A DNA stretch of 64,000 nt, taken from positions 801,501-865,500 of the forward strand of contig LSRY02000001.1 in NCBI GenBank assembly GCA_001643675.2. The letters are read 5' to 3'. The DNA is from Monocercomonoides exilis. Its lineage: Eukaryota; Preaxostyla; Oxymonadida; Polymastigidae. The notes beneath the pieces were generated by a model. That model searched no databases. It saw only the letters and a program-made list of their open reading frames with translations, and had not been told where the DNA came from. Of this stretch, positions 62,328-64,000 are shown one piece after another. Every line of letters starts with the position of its first letter. Positions within the stretch are counted from its first letter, which is position 1. The position numbers and the translations under genes were made by a program.

Positions 62328-63848
62328 TCAGTGCTTTGAGTTCAACAAGCTCTGCAAAAGATTTTCGCTGACTCTTTTTTCTTTTATTGAAGCACTGGAG
62401 GAAAAAGCAAAAGGGAAAAAGGACAACGACGTTTGTTGGAACAGTCGAAGAGATTTCCACTAATTTGGCAAAAACCACTTTGACGATTTATCACTGTTTC
62501 TTTCTCTTTCTTCATCTTCATCTCTTTCGTTAATAATAATTTCATCTCTCCTTTCCTTTTCTTCGACAGTTTTCTTTTTTTTCTTCTCCTTTTCATCTTT
62601 TCTTTCTTTTTCTCTTTGATCTTCCCCAGTTCGCTGCTCTTGGGCTTCAGAATTGCCTGAAAAACATAGTTATGGTAATGTAAATATAAAAACAAGCAAA
62701 ATAAACATTATAAACGTTAATATGGGTGAAAATAAAAAAGTCTAACTATCTTCCGAATAAAATAGAGTTGTGATTGATGATGGTGGAGGAGCTTCAGGAT
62801 TCAATCTTTTCTTCATATTGACTCGATAGCGTTCGTTGGCGATTCGCTTTGCTTCCACTTTCTTCTCATGTGACTTCATCAGATATCCAATAAAACTGGA
62901 ATTAGCATCTGAGACGACTGCGGTCAATGGGTCTTTCAGGATTTGAAAATTCGTCAAACAACATGCAATAGGGAAATACTCCGTCACTCTTTCCACTTCA
63001 AACGGCCATGGACGCCTGAAAACGGCAAAAAAAGTCTTCAACCTCCCAAAAAATCGCTCAACAATGACTCTATTGGACGCCAATTCGGGTGTTCCGACAG
63101 GTTTTGAGAAAATTGCACCCAATTTTGGCCTTGCTCCAATGAATGCAGAGTCAGCAAGTATCTTTACTCCTCCAAATTAACCATCAAACAGAGATTAATG
63201 GTCTTTAAAAAGGACAAAATCGTGTGTTGACCCTGTTTGAACGTGGCTAATTGTACAAGCAGTACCAATTCGAGGATTAACACCAACTTCCACCTTCACA
63301 CAGTAAATATGATGCTTTCCACTATAAAATTTTTTTCCATATTCCAACCTCCCACCTGGTCGATTTGTTGGAATTACAGTACAATCCAAAACAAGACCCA
63401 CCTCCTTCATTCCTTCAAGACAATCTGGTCGAAAAGTGAGAAATAAATCAGTCAAGGGCACTCTGATGTCTGCAGCAATACTGTGAAGAAGACGTATTGT
63501 TGCATTTTGAGTGTCAAAAAAAGAAGAAGAAAGCATAAATGTGTGTGTAGTGGATCCATGATGAAGAAAAGTGAGTAATAGAAAAAGTTGATCAGAAAAA
63601 TTGTTCATTGCTTTATCTTATCCTTGGTGAGGAGGGATTTCTTTTTGAAGAAGTTGGAGTAATAAATCGAACTCAACTCGAGCGAAGCCAGTAAAGCGAA
63701 AAAAAGCAGTTTGGGTATTGCCTAAAATATTCAAAGCTCTCTCAATGATTGATGTGGATTTTTTTGTTTCTTTGACAGCAGGAGAAGCAGGCATTTTATT
63801 ACTTTCTTCAACTCTCTCCAATACACTCAAAAGTGAAGATTCAGACAT
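62328..63848 (-). CDS. DDE_4 (Harbinger/IS5-like) transposase, apparently intact
   Basis: ATG at 63848 opens MSESSLLSVLERVEESNK. The frame runs through TAA 63620, TAA 63197 and TAA 63179 (first base, minus strand), each inside family-like sequence: after PPHQG, after FVLFKDH and before FGGVKILADSAF. Catalytic blocks are LDCTVIPTNRPGG (first Asp), GSTHDFVLF (second Asp) and NRVIVERFFGRLKTFF (Glu), as in DDE_Tnp_4 proteins. An intron (62746-62657) joins exon 2, an acidic/basic tail with TAG 62462 in frame, ending at TGA 62330. The total of 1431 coding bases is a multiple of three, giving 476 residues, and no frameshift is seen. With all catalytic residues present this could be active. No terminal repeats were located within the window. 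Confidence 0.78.
62657..62746 (-). other. Predicted intron
   Basis: GTTAGACTTT to TGTTTTTCAG on the minus strand, 90 bp. The codon is split after base one (A|GC) and the downstream frame stays open for 109 codons. Confidence 0.6.
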
Positions 63849-64000
63849 CGATCGAAACAGTCAAAAAATGATAACAACAAACACACCCTTCATATGTAAA
63901 TATTTTTGTGATCAAAAATGACCCATGATAAAAAACAATGGATGTTATTAAATCTCATTGGAACTTAGTCGATCTTTTTGGAATGATATCAAACTCATTT

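Noticed and set aside
1-64000. tRNA, rRNA, CRISPR arrays, bacterial operons
   Set aside because: I looked for cloverleaf cores, rRNA signatures and regularly spaced repeats and saw none; gene structure is eukaryotic.

Overview
The window is eukaryotic, very AT-rich and dominated by mobile DNA. It has small GT-AG introns (51-198 bp, mostly starting GTTTG), no bacterial-style operons and several eukaryotic transposon families. Many otherwise coherent genes are broken only by TAA or TAG, and the two sides of each such stop match one another, paralogues or known families in the same frame. Reading TAA/TAG as glutamine, with TGA as the only stop, joins them. That code, together with a surface-protein family (beta-helix-like repeats, one transmembrane segment, a degenerate kinase domain) that I remember from oxymonad genomes, suggests an oxymonad such as Streblomastix. 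The organism name is inference; hexamitid diplomonads and many ciliates share the code.

Four large elements share termini starting GGCATAGGT: A (15-3604), B (15745-21142), C (26207-29966) and B2 (45513-50908, an almost identical inverted copy of B). A, B and C have 325-461 bp terminal inverted repeats and perfect 8-bp target duplications. None encodes a recognisable transposase; each carries a different, overlapping part of a surface-protein gene, so they look like non-autonomous elements carrying captured gene segments. A Merlin/IS1595-like transposase remnant (51757-52434) is a plausible relative of their mobilising enzyme.

A second theme is a gene family that joins a ubiquitin-specific-protease-like (USP) domain to a DDE-transposase-like domain. 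Copy 1 (14481-15744 plus 21151-23667) is split by element B twelve codons after its Cys box. Copy 2 (42639-45512, minus) abuts element B2 and is open throughout under the altered code. Copy 3 (55766-59177) has a USP domain with a 1.6-kb Gln/Pro repeat and no visible DDE part.

The rest comprises a DIRS-like reverse transcriptase remnant (3842-5510), a pogo-like transposase (about 31840-33412, minus), an apparently intact DDE_4/Harbinger-like transposase (62328-63848, minus), two coding tracts with more GC-rich codons (9268-12430 and 53570-54990), a helical-repeat-like gene (30386-31664), several foldback/MITE elements, and long AT-rich stretches in which I see no gene. Frameshifts and TGA codons show that most of the mobile gene copies are decayed.
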